A DNA stretch of 64,000 bases from Pelomonas sp. Root1217 (GTDB taxonomy: Bacteria; Pseudomonadota; Gammaproteobacteria; Burkholderiales; Burkholderiaceae_C), in NCBI RefSeq assembly GCF_001425705.1, contig NZ_LMDC01000001.1:310001-374000 (forward strand), in the 5' to 3' direction. Below, piece after piece: positions 33,610 to 40,225 of this stretch (within the stretch, counting starts at the first letter, position 1; the number at the start of each line of letters is the position of its first letter). A program made the position numbers and the translations under genes. The notes under the pieces are model-generated. The model was not told the origin of the DNA and ran no database searches. It worked only from the letters and a program-made list of their open reading frames with translations.

Positions 33610-35118
33610 GTGCCCTCCATGGACCTCCGTGCCGACCACCGGCAGACCCAGACCCTGTCCCCCCGACTTCAACATGCGGTGCGCCTGCTGCAGATGTCCT
33701 CGCTCGACTTTGCGGCCATGCTCAGAGACACGCTGGGCCGCAACCCTTTCCTCGAAGCCGAAGAGGGCGAGGCCGGTGACGGAGAGGGCGGCACGGCACT
33801 GCCACTGGCTGACGGCGCCGAGGCCGGCTCGATGGAGCAGCCGTCGGCCCTTTCCAACCTGATCGAAGAAGGCATTGCGGCCGACGCCAGTGCCGAGCTG
33901 CCCGCCGCGGCCAACGATCCCGACACCGGCAGCGGGCCTGAGGACGGCAGTGACCGGGACCTGTGGACGGCCGACAGTGCCGGGCAGCGTCGCGCCGAGG
34001 ACGGCGAGCTCAGCGCGCTCGACATGATGGCCGTCGAGACTTCGCTGGCGACGCATCTGCACGGACAGCTGAACGTGCTGCCGCTGTCCGAGCGTGACCT
34101 TGCGCTGGCGCGGACCATCGTCGAATCGCTGGACGACGACGGCTATCTGCGCACGCCGCTGGAGGAGCTGATCGACGTCGCCGGCCAGGAGCCAGCGCCC
34201 GATTTGCAGGAGATGCAGTTCGCGCTGAAGCTCGTGCAGTCGCTGGACCCGGCGGGCGTGGCGGCGCGCGACGTCGGCGAGTGCCTGCTGCTGCAGTTGC
34301 CCGGCATCGACTGCGCCGACACGCGGGCCTTGGCCCAGGCCATCGTCACCAACCACCTGTCAGCGCTCGCCGCGCGCGACGTGGGTTCGCTGGCGCGCCA
34401 GCTGGGCGAGTCGCCGGCGCGCGTCGAGGCGGTCTGCGACCGCATCCGCCGCCTGGACCCGCGGCCGGGTTGGCGCTTCGGCTCCACGCAGGTGCCGTAT
34501 GTCGTGCCCGATGTGATCGTGAAGAAGGTGCGCGGCCATTGGACCGTGCAGCTCAACCCGGCGATCGTGCCCCGCGTCAGGCTGAACCAGGTCTACGCCC
34601 AGCTTTTTCAGCGCCACCGCACGGCGGCCAACGCCGAACTTGGCGCCCACCTGCAGGAGGCGCGCTGGACGCTGCGCAACGTCGAGCAGCGCTTCTCGAC
34701 CATCCTGGACGTGGCCGAGGCCATCGTCAGGCGCCAGCACAATTTCCTGGACTATGGCGCCATGGCGATGAAGCCACTGGGGCTCAAGGAAATCGCCGAG
34801 GAAGTGGGCATCCACGAGAGCACCGTCTCGCGCGTGACCAACAACAAGTACATGGCCACGCCGGTGGGCGTGCTGGAGCTGAAGTACTTCTTCAGCCGCG
34901 CCATGATCAGCGCCAATGGCAGCGCCTGCTCCGGCACGGCCATCCGCGGCCTCATTAAGGACATCATCGAGGCCGAGAGCCCGGATGCGCCGCTGTCGGA
35001 TGCCGAGATCACCCGCCAGTTGGCCCAACAGGGCCTGGTCGTTGCGCGGCGTACCGTCACCAAGTACCGCCAGATGCTGAAGATCGAGGCAGTGGACCGC
35101 CGCCGGCGCGTGGCCTGA
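33610..35118 (+). CDS. rpoN: RNA polymerase sigma-54 factor
   Basis: I choose the GTG at 33610, five bases after AGGAG, giving 502 residues; an ATG at 33619 is the alternative. Region I is QTQTLSPRLQHAVRLLQMSS, a Gln/Leu-rich activator-interaction segment. An acidic region II follows (about 55-120), then the core-binding domain, a helix-turn-helix (KEIAEEVGIHESTVSRVTNN) and the RpoN box ARRTVTKYRQ. All parts are intact. The usual lptB and hpf neighbours are absent, so this is probably a second, specialised copy. Two sigma-54 sites precede it. Confidence 0.93.
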   Translation: MPSMDLRADHRQTQTLSPRLQHAVRLLQMSSLDFAAMLRDTLGRNPFLEAEEGEAGDGEGGTALPLADGAEAGSMEQPSALSNLIEEGIAADASAELPAAANDPDTGSGPEDGSDRDLWTADSAGQRRAEDGELSALDMMAVETSLATHLHGQLNVLPLSERDLALARTIVESLDDDGYLRTPLEELIDVAGQEPAPDLQEMQFALKLVQSLDPAGVAARDVGECLLLQLPGIDCADTRALAQAIVTNHLSALAARDVGSLARQLGESPARVEAVCDRIRRLDPRPGWRFGSTQVPYVVPDVIVKKVRGHWTVQLNPAIVPRVRLNQVYAQLFQRHRTAANAELGAHLQEARWTLRNVEQRFSTILDVAEAIVRRQHNFLDYGAMAMKPLGLKEIAEEVGIHESTVSRVTNNKYMATPVGVLELKYFFSRAMISANGSACSGTAIRGLIKDIIEAESPDAPLSDAEITRQLAQQGLVVARRTVTKYRQMLKIEAVDRRRRVA

Positions 35119-35127
35119 TGCAGCGAT

Positions 35128-35159
35128 GGCCGCCGCCCGGTGCTGCCGGGCCGGCGGCC
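35128..35159. terminator. GC-rich hairpin between convergent rpoN and the low-complexity gene
   Basis: GGCCGCCGCCCGG pairs with the following CCGGGCCGGCGGCC, leaving one bulged base and a five-base loop; CTTAT follows on the plus strand. It sits between two convergent stops and probably acts as a bidirectional terminator, though the T tract is short. Confidence 0.55.
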
Positions 35160-35180
35160 TTATGTGCTCAGGCGAGAGCC

Positions 35181-35933
35181 TTACTTCGTCTTGCTGCCGG
35201 ACGTGGTGGCCGATGTCGGGGTGTCGGTGCGGTCGCTACCGTCGCTGCCTTGCTGCTTGCCCGACGACTGGGCCTGCTGCTGGCGCCATGACGAGAACTC
35301 GTCGGAGAACTTCTTGTAGCGGTCCTGGCGCCAGTTGCGGTAGTCGCTGTCCAGCGCGCGCAATTGCTCGTTGCGCCATTGGTGGTAGTCGGGATCGAAC
35401 CCAGAGGCTTCGTTGCCCTGTGTGTTGTAGCCGCTGCCCTGGCTTCCCGTGCCGTAGCTCTGCGGGCCATAGTTCTGTTGGCCATAGTTCTGGCCGCGCT
35501 GGTTGCCGTAGCCGCCCTGGTAGCCACCACCTTGGTAACCACCGCCTTCGTGGCCACCCCTCTGGTATCCGTCGCCCTGATACCCGCCACCCTGGTAGAT
35601 CTGACCGCCAAAGTTGCCCGGGCTCCCATAGCTGCCGCCTTGCGGGCCGGAGCCGCCGTAGCTGCCATAGCTGCCGCCCTGGTCGGATTGCTCGCGGAAG
35701 GTACCGCCCTGGTAGTAGTCGCGAGATTCGTCGTAGCCACCGCTGTAGCCGCCTTGCTGACCGCCGTAGCCACCCTGCTGGCCACGATAGCCGCCGGACT
35801 GCGCGTATTGCTGGGCGCGATCGTGCTCGTAGTTGCCGTGCTGGGCGTTGCCGCTCTGGCGGCTGCGTTCATGTTCGCCGAAATTGGCCTGCTGGCCGCT
35901 CGTGCGGCGGCCCTGGTCGTCATGTCGAGACAT
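35181..35933 (-). CDS. Gly/Gln/Tyr-rich low-complexity protein with conserved C-terminal segment
   Basis: The ATG at 35933 has AAAGGAAA upstream; product 250 residues. About residues 40-170 are a low-complexity domain of GGY, QGGY and YG units with Gln, Ser and Asn, and no hydrophobic core. The C-terminal part is different and aromatic/charged: DPDYHQWRNEQLRALDSDY, then NWRQDRYKKFSDEFSSWR, a spaced Trp-Arg repeat likely to be helical. The composition resembles prion-like domains that form condensates. No signal peptide. A sigma-54-like site and a palindrome lie upstream. Function unknown. Confidence 0.75.
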   Translation of the reverse strand: MSRHDDQGRRTSGQQANFGEHERSRQSGNAQHGNYEHDRAQQYAQSGGYRGQQGGYGGQQGGYSGGYDESRDYYQGGTFREQSDQGGSYGSYGGSGPQGGSYGSPGNFGGQIYQGGGYQGDGYQRGGHEGGGYQGGGYQGGYGNQRGQNYGQQNYGPQSYGTGSQGSGYNTQGNEASGFDPDYHQWRNEQLRALDSDYRNWRQDRYKKFSDEFSSWRQQQAQSSGKQQGSDGSDRTDTPTSATTSGSKTK

Positions 35934-36012
35934 GGAGTTTCCTTTCAACAAAGTCCGTGATCCTCAGACTCTCTGCCCCGCCTTCGGAGGCAGGCGCCTG
36001 CACCGATGGGCG

Positions 36013-36026
36013 GCAAAACGCATTCC
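36013..36026 (-). promoter_or_regulatory. Sigma-54-like promoter for the low-complexity protein gene
   Basis: Minus strand GGAATG-N4-TTGC with exact spacing; full -12 half, two mismatches at -24. The -12 element is 79 bp before the ATG at 35933. Confidence 0.45.
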
Positions 36027-36043
36027 CATCGACGCGCCGTTAT

Positions 36044-36063
36044 GCATGCTGAACGCAGCATGC
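36044..36063. promoter_or_regulatory. Palindrome upstream of the 36013-36026 promoter
   Basis: GCATGCT-N6-AGCATGC is a perfect 7-bp inverted repeat placed roughly 45-60 bp upstream of the predicted transcription start, where an activator dimer could bind. I did not find clear copies at the other promoters. Confidence 0.35.
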
Positions 36064-36188
36064 GGGTGCTGGAGCCGCGTGGCCGCCGGCTGTGCAGGCA
36101 CATGAGCAGGCACTGCGCACCCACGGCGCACCGCGCAAGCGCATCGGCGCGCAAACGGCCGCGGCTGCGCCGCTGGCCTGAGCTGCCG

Positions 36189-36623
36189 TCAGTGCGGCGC
36201 CGTGTTGTCGCCGGGTGCGGAGATCTCGCGCAGGGCGCGATCGATGTGGCCGGACTCGCGCACCGCCAGGTCGCCCAGGGACACGATGCCCACCAGGTGC
36301 CCGTTCTTGTCGACCACCGGTAGGCGGCGCAACTGGCGGGCGCCCATCAGGCGCTTGGCGTCCTCGGCATCCTGATCGGCGGTACAGGTCTGCACCTCGG
36401 GGCTCATGATGTCGGATACGCAAGCTTGATCGGGATTGAGGCCGTCAGCGATGCCACGCACGGTGATGTCGCGGTCGGTCAACATGCCGAGCAGGCGTTC
36501 ACCGTCGCAGACGGGCAGGGCGCCGACGTCCAGTTCCTGCATGCACTGCGCTGCGCGGCGCAAGCTTTCCTGCGGCTGGATGGTGCGCACGTGGGTGGAC
36601 ATGATTTCTGCGATGGTCGACAT
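36189..36623 (-). CDS. CBS-domain protein
   Basis: From the ATG at 36623 (AGGAG upstream) the 144-residue protein consists of two CBS domains: STIAEIMSTHVRTIQPQESL to LLGMLTDRDITVRGIADGL, and VSDIMSPEVQTCTADQDAED to HLVGIVSLGDLAVR. Both contain the ribose-contacting Thr/Ser-x2-D motif (TDRD and SLGD). Stand-alone CBS pairs sense adenylate or other nucleotides and regulate partner proteins. No partner is fused or adjacent. A medium sigma-54 site lies 31 bp upstream. Confidence 0.9.
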   Translation of the reverse strand: MSTIAEIMSTHVRTIQPQESLRRAAQCMQELDVGALPVCDGERLLGMLTDRDITVRGIADGLNPDQACVSDIMSPEVQTCTADQDAEDAKRLMGARQLRRLPVVDKNGHLVGIVSLGDLAVRESGHIDRALREISAPGDNTAPH

Positions 36624-36653
36624 GATGGTCTCCTGAATGGGTGCGGGCAGCCG

Positions 36654-36667
36654 GCAAGGCCGAAGCC
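36654..36667 (-). promoter_or_regulatory. Sigma-54-like promoter for the CBS-domain gene
   Basis: Minus strand TGGCTTC-N4-TTGC with exact spacing; full -12 half. The -12 element is 31 bp before the ATG at 36623. Confidence 0.5.
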
Positions 36668-36746
36668 AGACTGCGAACACCTTTGTGGCGCTGAAGCGAT
36701 GCTGGTCCACCGCGGGCCCGGCACAAGCGGGCCCGCGTCGCCGCTG

Positions 36747-36824
36747 TCAATGGAAGAAGAGATAGACCAGCAGCAGCACGATGCCGGGGACACCCAGCAG
36801 CCAGGCGAGAAGGTATTTGCCCAT
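36747..36824 (-). CDS. Very small membrane protein (25 aa)
   Basis: An ATG with GGAG seven bases upstream opens 25 codons: Met-Gly-Lys followed by one hydrophobic helix (YLLAWLLGVPGIVLLLVYLF) ending His-stop. Short proteins of this pattern recur near stress genes in proteobacteria. The ribosome site and composition favour a real gene. It lies between the CBS and csbD-like genes and I see no sigma-54 site for it. Confidence 0.6.
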   Translation of the reverse strand: MGKYLLAWLLGVPGIVLLLVYLFFH

Positions 36825-37064
36825 GATGGTCTCCAGTGGGTTGGGGTAGGCAAAGCATCGCTGCGTGAGCAGCTGCAGGACAGCAGACGAGGCGCGGCAC
36901 GCTCGTAGGAAGAGCGGCAGCAGACCTGGCCTTGCTGAGCCGCACCGTAGGACTGGACCCACCCGCTGACCCGGCCCAGGCTGGCCCGCTTGCACCGGCT
37001 TGCTCGTTAGTCTGATGCCAGTCCCCAGGCAAGTCGCCACGGGGTCGTCGCAAAGGAGCACACC

Positions 37065-37256
37065 ATGAACACCGACCAAGTCAAGGGCAGCGTCAAGGAC
37101 GTCGCAGGCAAGGCGCAACGCAAGCTGGGTGAGGCCATTGGCAGCACCGACCAGCAGGTCAAGGGCGCCGCGACCCAGGTCGAGGGCAAGGTCCAGAAGG
37201 CCGTGGGCGATGCCCGCGAGGCCGTCAAGGATGCCCGCGACCAGCGCAAGATCTGA
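37065..37256 (+). CDS. CsbD family stress protein
   Basis: Sixty-three residues with the CsbD pattern: MNTDQVKGSVKDVAGKAQRK, LGEAIGSTDQQVKGAATQVE and a Lys/Asp/Ala-rich amphipathic tail. CsbD-like proteins are small, soluble, highly expressed general-stress proteins of unknown mechanism (YjbJ in E. coli). AAAGGAG precedes the ATG. A strong terminator follows immediately, making it monocistronic. No convincing sigma-54 site was found upstream. Confidence 0.93.
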   Translation: MNTDQVKGSVKDVAGKAQRKLGEAIGSTDQQVKGAATQVEGKVQKAVGDAREAVKDARDQRKI

Positions 37257-37276
37257 TTGCTCGCACACCATGCCAC

Positions 37277-37310
37277 CGCCGCCGGGCCTCAGGGCCCGGC
37301 GGCGCTTTTT
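37277..37310 (+). terminator. Rho-independent terminator after the CsbD gene
   Basis: CGCCGCCGGGCC and GGCCCGGCGGCG form a 12-bp stem with a four-base loop, followed by C and five T residues. It lies 20 bp after the stop. Confidence 0.9.
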
Positions 37311-37328
37311 CCTGTCGTGAGGTACACC

Positions 37329-37985
37329 ATGCGTTCTTCCAAGATTGCGTTGCGCCACGGCGCGACGGTCACCCTGATCGTGGCGGCCCTGCTGGCCGCT
37401 GGCTGCTCGTCGATGAGCGAGCGTGAACAAGGCACCGCCAAAGGGGCCGGGGCCGGCGCCGTGGCCGGCGCCATCATCGGTTCGGTGACTGGCGGCAGCG
37501 CCGGGCGAGGTGCCGTCATCGGCGGCGCCGTCGGCGCGGTGGCCGGCAACCTGTGGTCAAAGCGCATGGAAGACAAGCGTGCCGCCCTGGCCCAGGCGAG
37601 CCAGGGCACGGGCGTGGAGGTCGCGCGCACCGCTGACAACCGCCTCAAGCTCAACGTGCCCAGCGACGTGTCCTTCGACACCGGCCGCGCCGACATCAAA
37701 CCGCAGATGCGCCCGGTGCTCGACGAGATCGGCCGCAACCTGGACCCGGGTGTGCATGTGACCGTCGTCGGCCACACCGACAGCACCGGCAGCGATGCCA
37801 TCAACGAGCCGCTGTCGCGCGAACGCGCCGCGGCCGTGCGCGACTATCTGTCGGCCCGCGGCGTGTCGAGCTCGAGAGTCGCCGTGGCGGGGCGGGGCTC
37901 GCATGAGCCGGTGGCCAGCAACGACACCGAGGCCGGCCGCGCCGCGAACCGTCGCGTGGAAATCTTCCTGGCTGAACAGGGCTAG
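37329..37985 (+). CDS. OmpA-family lipoprotein with glycine zipper
   Basis: From the ATG at 37329 the 218-residue protein has a lipoprotein signal with lipobox LAAGC (Cys about 27). A glycine-zipper segment follows (GAGAGAVAGAIIGSVTGG to GAVIGGAVGAVAGN), then a peptidoglycan-binding OmpA domain: FDTGRADIKPQMRPVLDEIG, VVGHTDSTGSDAIN and RRVEIFL, with the diaminopimelate-contacting Asp and Arg present. It would anchor the outer membrane to peptidoglycan. It is separated from csbD by a terminator. Confidence 0.92.
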   Translation: MRSSKIALRHGATVTLIVAALLAAGCSSMSEREQGTAKGAGAGAVAGAIIGSVTGGSAGRGAVIGGAVGAVAGNLWSKRMEDKRAALAQASQGTGVEVARTADNRLKLNVPSDVSFDTGRADIKPQMRPVLDEIGRNLDPGVHVTVVGHTDSTGSDAINEPLSRERAAAVRDYLSARGVSSSRVAVAGRGSHEPVASNDTEAGRAANRRVEIFLAEQG

Positions 37986-38039
37986 TGCCAGGAGCCACCA
38001 AGCCCCGTAGCGGGGCGCACCGCGGTTGATCGATGAGGG

Positions 38040-38273
38040 TTGGTGCTAGGCATCCGGGGGCGGCAACTCGACGACCCCTGGCTATGGGGCAGCGCCTACG
38101 GCCTGCTCACCTGGGTGGCGATGGTCTACGTCGTCGTCCCGCTGTCTGTGGTCAACGGCTGGCAGCTGCCGCACGGATGGAACATCGTCAGCGGCCTGCT
38201 GTCGCACATCTGCTATGTCGGCGTGCCCATCGCCCACATCACGCGGCATGCCTTGCGCCCGCAGGCGGCCTGA
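38040..38273 (+). CDS. Small hypothetical membrane protein (77 aa)
   Basis: An open frame from a TTG at 38040 (GTG at 38043 also possible) encodes two transmembrane helices: LWGSAYGLLTWVAMVYVVVP and IVSGLLSHICYVGVPIAHI, with a conserved-looking LDDPW before the first. No ATG exists in frame, so either the start is non-canonical or the 5' end has decayed. The hydrophobic periodicity argues for a real protein. No function is recognised. Confidence 0.5.
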   Translation: MVLGIRGRQLDDPWLWGSAYGLLTWVAMVYVVVPLSVVNGWQLPHGWNIVSGLLSHICYVGVPIAHITRHALRPQAA

Positions 38274-38287
38274 GCGCTTGTGCCGGC

Positions 38288-39001
38288 TCAGCCGGGCTGG
38301 CGCCACACGCTGTCAGGCGTTGCCCGCGCGTGCGTGACGCCCCCGAGGGCTGACGCGAAAGAGGGCGGTTGAGCGGTAGCGAGCTTCTCGACATAGTCCG
38401 CCATTGAGGGCCAGTCGAAGAAGCGTGCGTCGGGCTCGCGCAGGGGTGAGCGACGCCAGACGGTCTCGCCGCCGCTGTCGAAGAGCAGGCCCTGGCAGCC
38501 TGCGCGGTGGCCGGCCTCGACGTCATCCAGCCTGTCGCCCACCATCCAGGAGCGCGCTAGGTCCAGGCCGTAGCGGTGTGCGGCGCGGATCAGCATGCCG
38601 GGTGCCGGAATGTGGCACAGGCAGGCCGGGCGGCCTTCGTCATCGGGGGCGTGAGGGCAAACCTCCGTGCCCTCGATGACCACGCCGAACTCCTGCTGCA
38701 ACCGTTGCAACAGCGCCTGCTGCAGGCGTGCGAACTCCGCCCTGGTGAAGCGGCCGCGTGCCAAGCCGCTCTGGTTGGTGACGACGACCAGGGCCAGCCC
38801 CGCGCGTTGCAGCCTGGCCAGCGCCTCGCCGGCGCCGGGCATGAAGCGCAGCTGCAGGGGGTCGGCGTTGTGGGGTGCCCTCTCGACCAGGGTGCCGTCC
38901 TTGTCGACGAAAAGGCAGGCTCGAAGCGGCGCGCGTGCCGGCGCCGGCCGCTGCAGGTCGCGCAGCGTCAGACCGCTCAAGGCATAGGGCGCATAGCTCA
39001 T
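38288..39001 (-). CDS. HAD-IIIA phosphatase-like protein (GmhB-related)
   Basis: From the ATG at 39001 the protein has 237 residues. HAD motif I is LFVDKDGTLV (both Asp present), motif II VVTNQSG, and motif IV MVGDRLDDVEAG. The Cys/His zinc loop of GmhB-type enzymes is present (CPHAPDDEGRPACLCH). Motif III, normally a KPxPGM segment, reads IPAPGML, so the catalytic Lys appears replaced by Ile. It may therefore be a weak or altered phosphatase rather than a heptose bisphosphatase. A strong sigma-54 site lies about 100 bp upstream. Confidence 0.8.
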   Translation of the reverse strand: MSYAPYALSGLTLRDLQRPAPARAPLRACLFVDKDGTLVERAPHNADPLQLRFMPGAGEALARLQRAGLALVVVTNQSGLARGRFTRAEFARLQQALLQRLQQEFGVVIEGTEVCPHAPDDEGRPACLCHIPAPGMLIRAAHRYGLDLARSWMVGDRLDDVEAGHRAGCQGLLFDSGGETVWRRSPLREPDARFFDWPSMADYVEKLATAQPPSFASALGGVTHARATPDSVWRQPG

Positions 39002-39101
39002 GGACGCACCTCGGGCTCGGCAAGGGCGGAGGTCGGCAAACGGCAGTCGCTCATGTCGGGGGTCCGGGCTGAAGGTGCAGAGAGGTGCAGCACGGTTCCT
39101 G

Positions 39102-39115
39102 GCAATCGGCGTGCC
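39102..39115 (-). promoter_or_regulatory. Sigma-54 promoter for the HAD phosphatase-like gene
   Basis: Minus strand GGCACG-N4-TTGC, a full match with exact spacing. The -12 element is about 100 bp before the ATG at 39001. The same 17 bases nearly repeat the site at 19645-19658. Confidence 0.68.
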
Positions 39116-39278
39116 CGGTCTTGAAACGTCCGCCGCCGCAGCGCGTGGCGACGGCGGCATCGTCAGCCTGCTTGCCCCGGCGGCGTGACGCGTCCGGGCG
39201 TCCTACACAGTGATGCGGCGCTGTTCCCTGACCCGACGCCGGCCGGGCGGCGTAGCTTGTCGAGACACAGGAGATTCC

Positions 39279-40202
39279 ATGGCCACATCAGCTCGCTCCA
39301 TCGCTTCCCTGACCCTGAGTTTCGGCCTGGTCAACGTGCCGGTGCGCTTGTTCTCGGCCACCGAGCCGGGCTCGGACATCCGCTTCAACCTGCTGGCCAA
39401 GGACGGCGCGCGTCTCAAGCAGCAATACGTCAACGAGCGCACGAAGAAGGTGGTCGAGCGCAAGGACATGGTCAAGGGCTACGAGGTGGAGGACAACCAG
39501 TTCGTGCTCTTCACGCCCGAGGAGCTCAAGGCGCTGGAAGAGGGCAGCAGCCATGTCATCGAGATCGTCAGCTTCGTGCCGCTGACTTCCATTGACCCGC
39601 TGTTCTACGACAAGAGCTATCTGCTCGCGCCGGACAAGCGCGGCGACAAGCCCTACGCCCTGCTGGCCGAGGCCTTGCGCCGCTCCGGCCGCTGCGCGCT
39701 GGCCAAGTGGTCGTGGAAGGCCAGGCAGTACGTGGTGCAGGTGCGCGCCAATGACGACGGGCTGATCCTGCAGCAACTGCGTTATGCCGCCGAGGTGCGC
39801 TCGCTGGCCGACCTGGACATCCCCAAGGCCAGCGTGTCCAAGCCGGAGCTGCAGCTGGCCCTGCAGCTGGTGGACCAGATCGCGGCGGACAGCTTCGAGC
39901 CGGGGCTGTTCCACGACGAGGAGAAGGACCGGGTGCTGGCGGCCATCGAGGAGAAGGTCAAGGGCCGCAAGATCGTCGCCTCCACGCGCGAGGAGCAGGG
40001 GCCGACAGGCGGCGGCCAGGTCATCGACCTGATGGACGCGCTGCGCGCCAGCCTGGGCAGCAAGAGCGCCGGCAAGTCCGCGGCCAAGGCCGGCGCCAAG
40101 ACGTCTGCCAAGGTCACACCGATGCCGGCGCGCAAGGCGGCCGCGCGCGATGCCGCCGAACCCGAGGCTGCAGCCCCCAAGCGGCTGCGAGCACGCAAGT
40201 AG
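39279..40202 (+). CDS. ku: Bacterial Ku protein (non-homologous end joining)
   Basis: The 307-residue protein begins MATSARSIASLTLSFGLVNV, the conserved Ku start, and continues with the ring-forming core (NLLAKDGARLKQQYVNERTK, LFTPEELKALEEGS, a DPLFYDKSYLLAPDK strand pair). The last 60 residues are a Lys/Ala-rich tail of the kind that modulates DNA binding. Ku homodimers encircle broken ends and recruit LigD, whose gene follows after 23 bp. An ACAGGAG ribosome site precedes the ATG. I see no sigma-54 site immediately upstream. Confidence 0.95.
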   Translation: MATSARSIASLTLSFGLVNVPVRLFSATEPGSDIRFNLLAKDGARLKQQYVNERTKKVVERKDMVKGYEVEDNQFVLFTPEELKALEEGSSHVIEIVSFVPLTSIDPLFYDKSYLLAPDKRGDKPYALLAEALRRSGRCALAKWSWKARQYVVQVRANDDGLILQQLRYAAEVRSLADLDIPKASVSKPELQLALQLVDQIAADSFEPGLFHDEEKDRVLAAIEEKVKGRKIVASTREEQGPTGGGQVIDLMDALRASLGSKSAGKSAAKAGAKTSAKVTPMPARKAAARDAAEPEAAAPKRLRARK

Positions 40203-40225
40203 CAATATCAAGTAGCAGCTGACTC

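Noticed and set aside
35500..35800. Repeated DNA suggestive of a CRISPR array
   Set aside because: The repeats are codon-level GGY/QGGY repeats within a gene, irregular in spacing, without unique spacers or cas genes.
35168..35923. Alternative minus-strand frame rich in Ala/Thr/Arg overlapping the low-complexity gene
   Set aside because: No ribosome site or recognisable sequence; the GGY frame has both a good start and a conserved-looking C-terminus.
35364..35960. Hydrophobic Val/Ala-rich frame on the plus strand
   Set aside because: It is the antisense of the GGY-repeat gene, whose codon pattern produces repeated Val/Ala codons on the other strand.
38002..38016. GCCCCG-TAG-CGGGGC hairpin after the OmpA gene as a terminator
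   Set aside because: No T tract follows; kept only as a possible weak hairpin.
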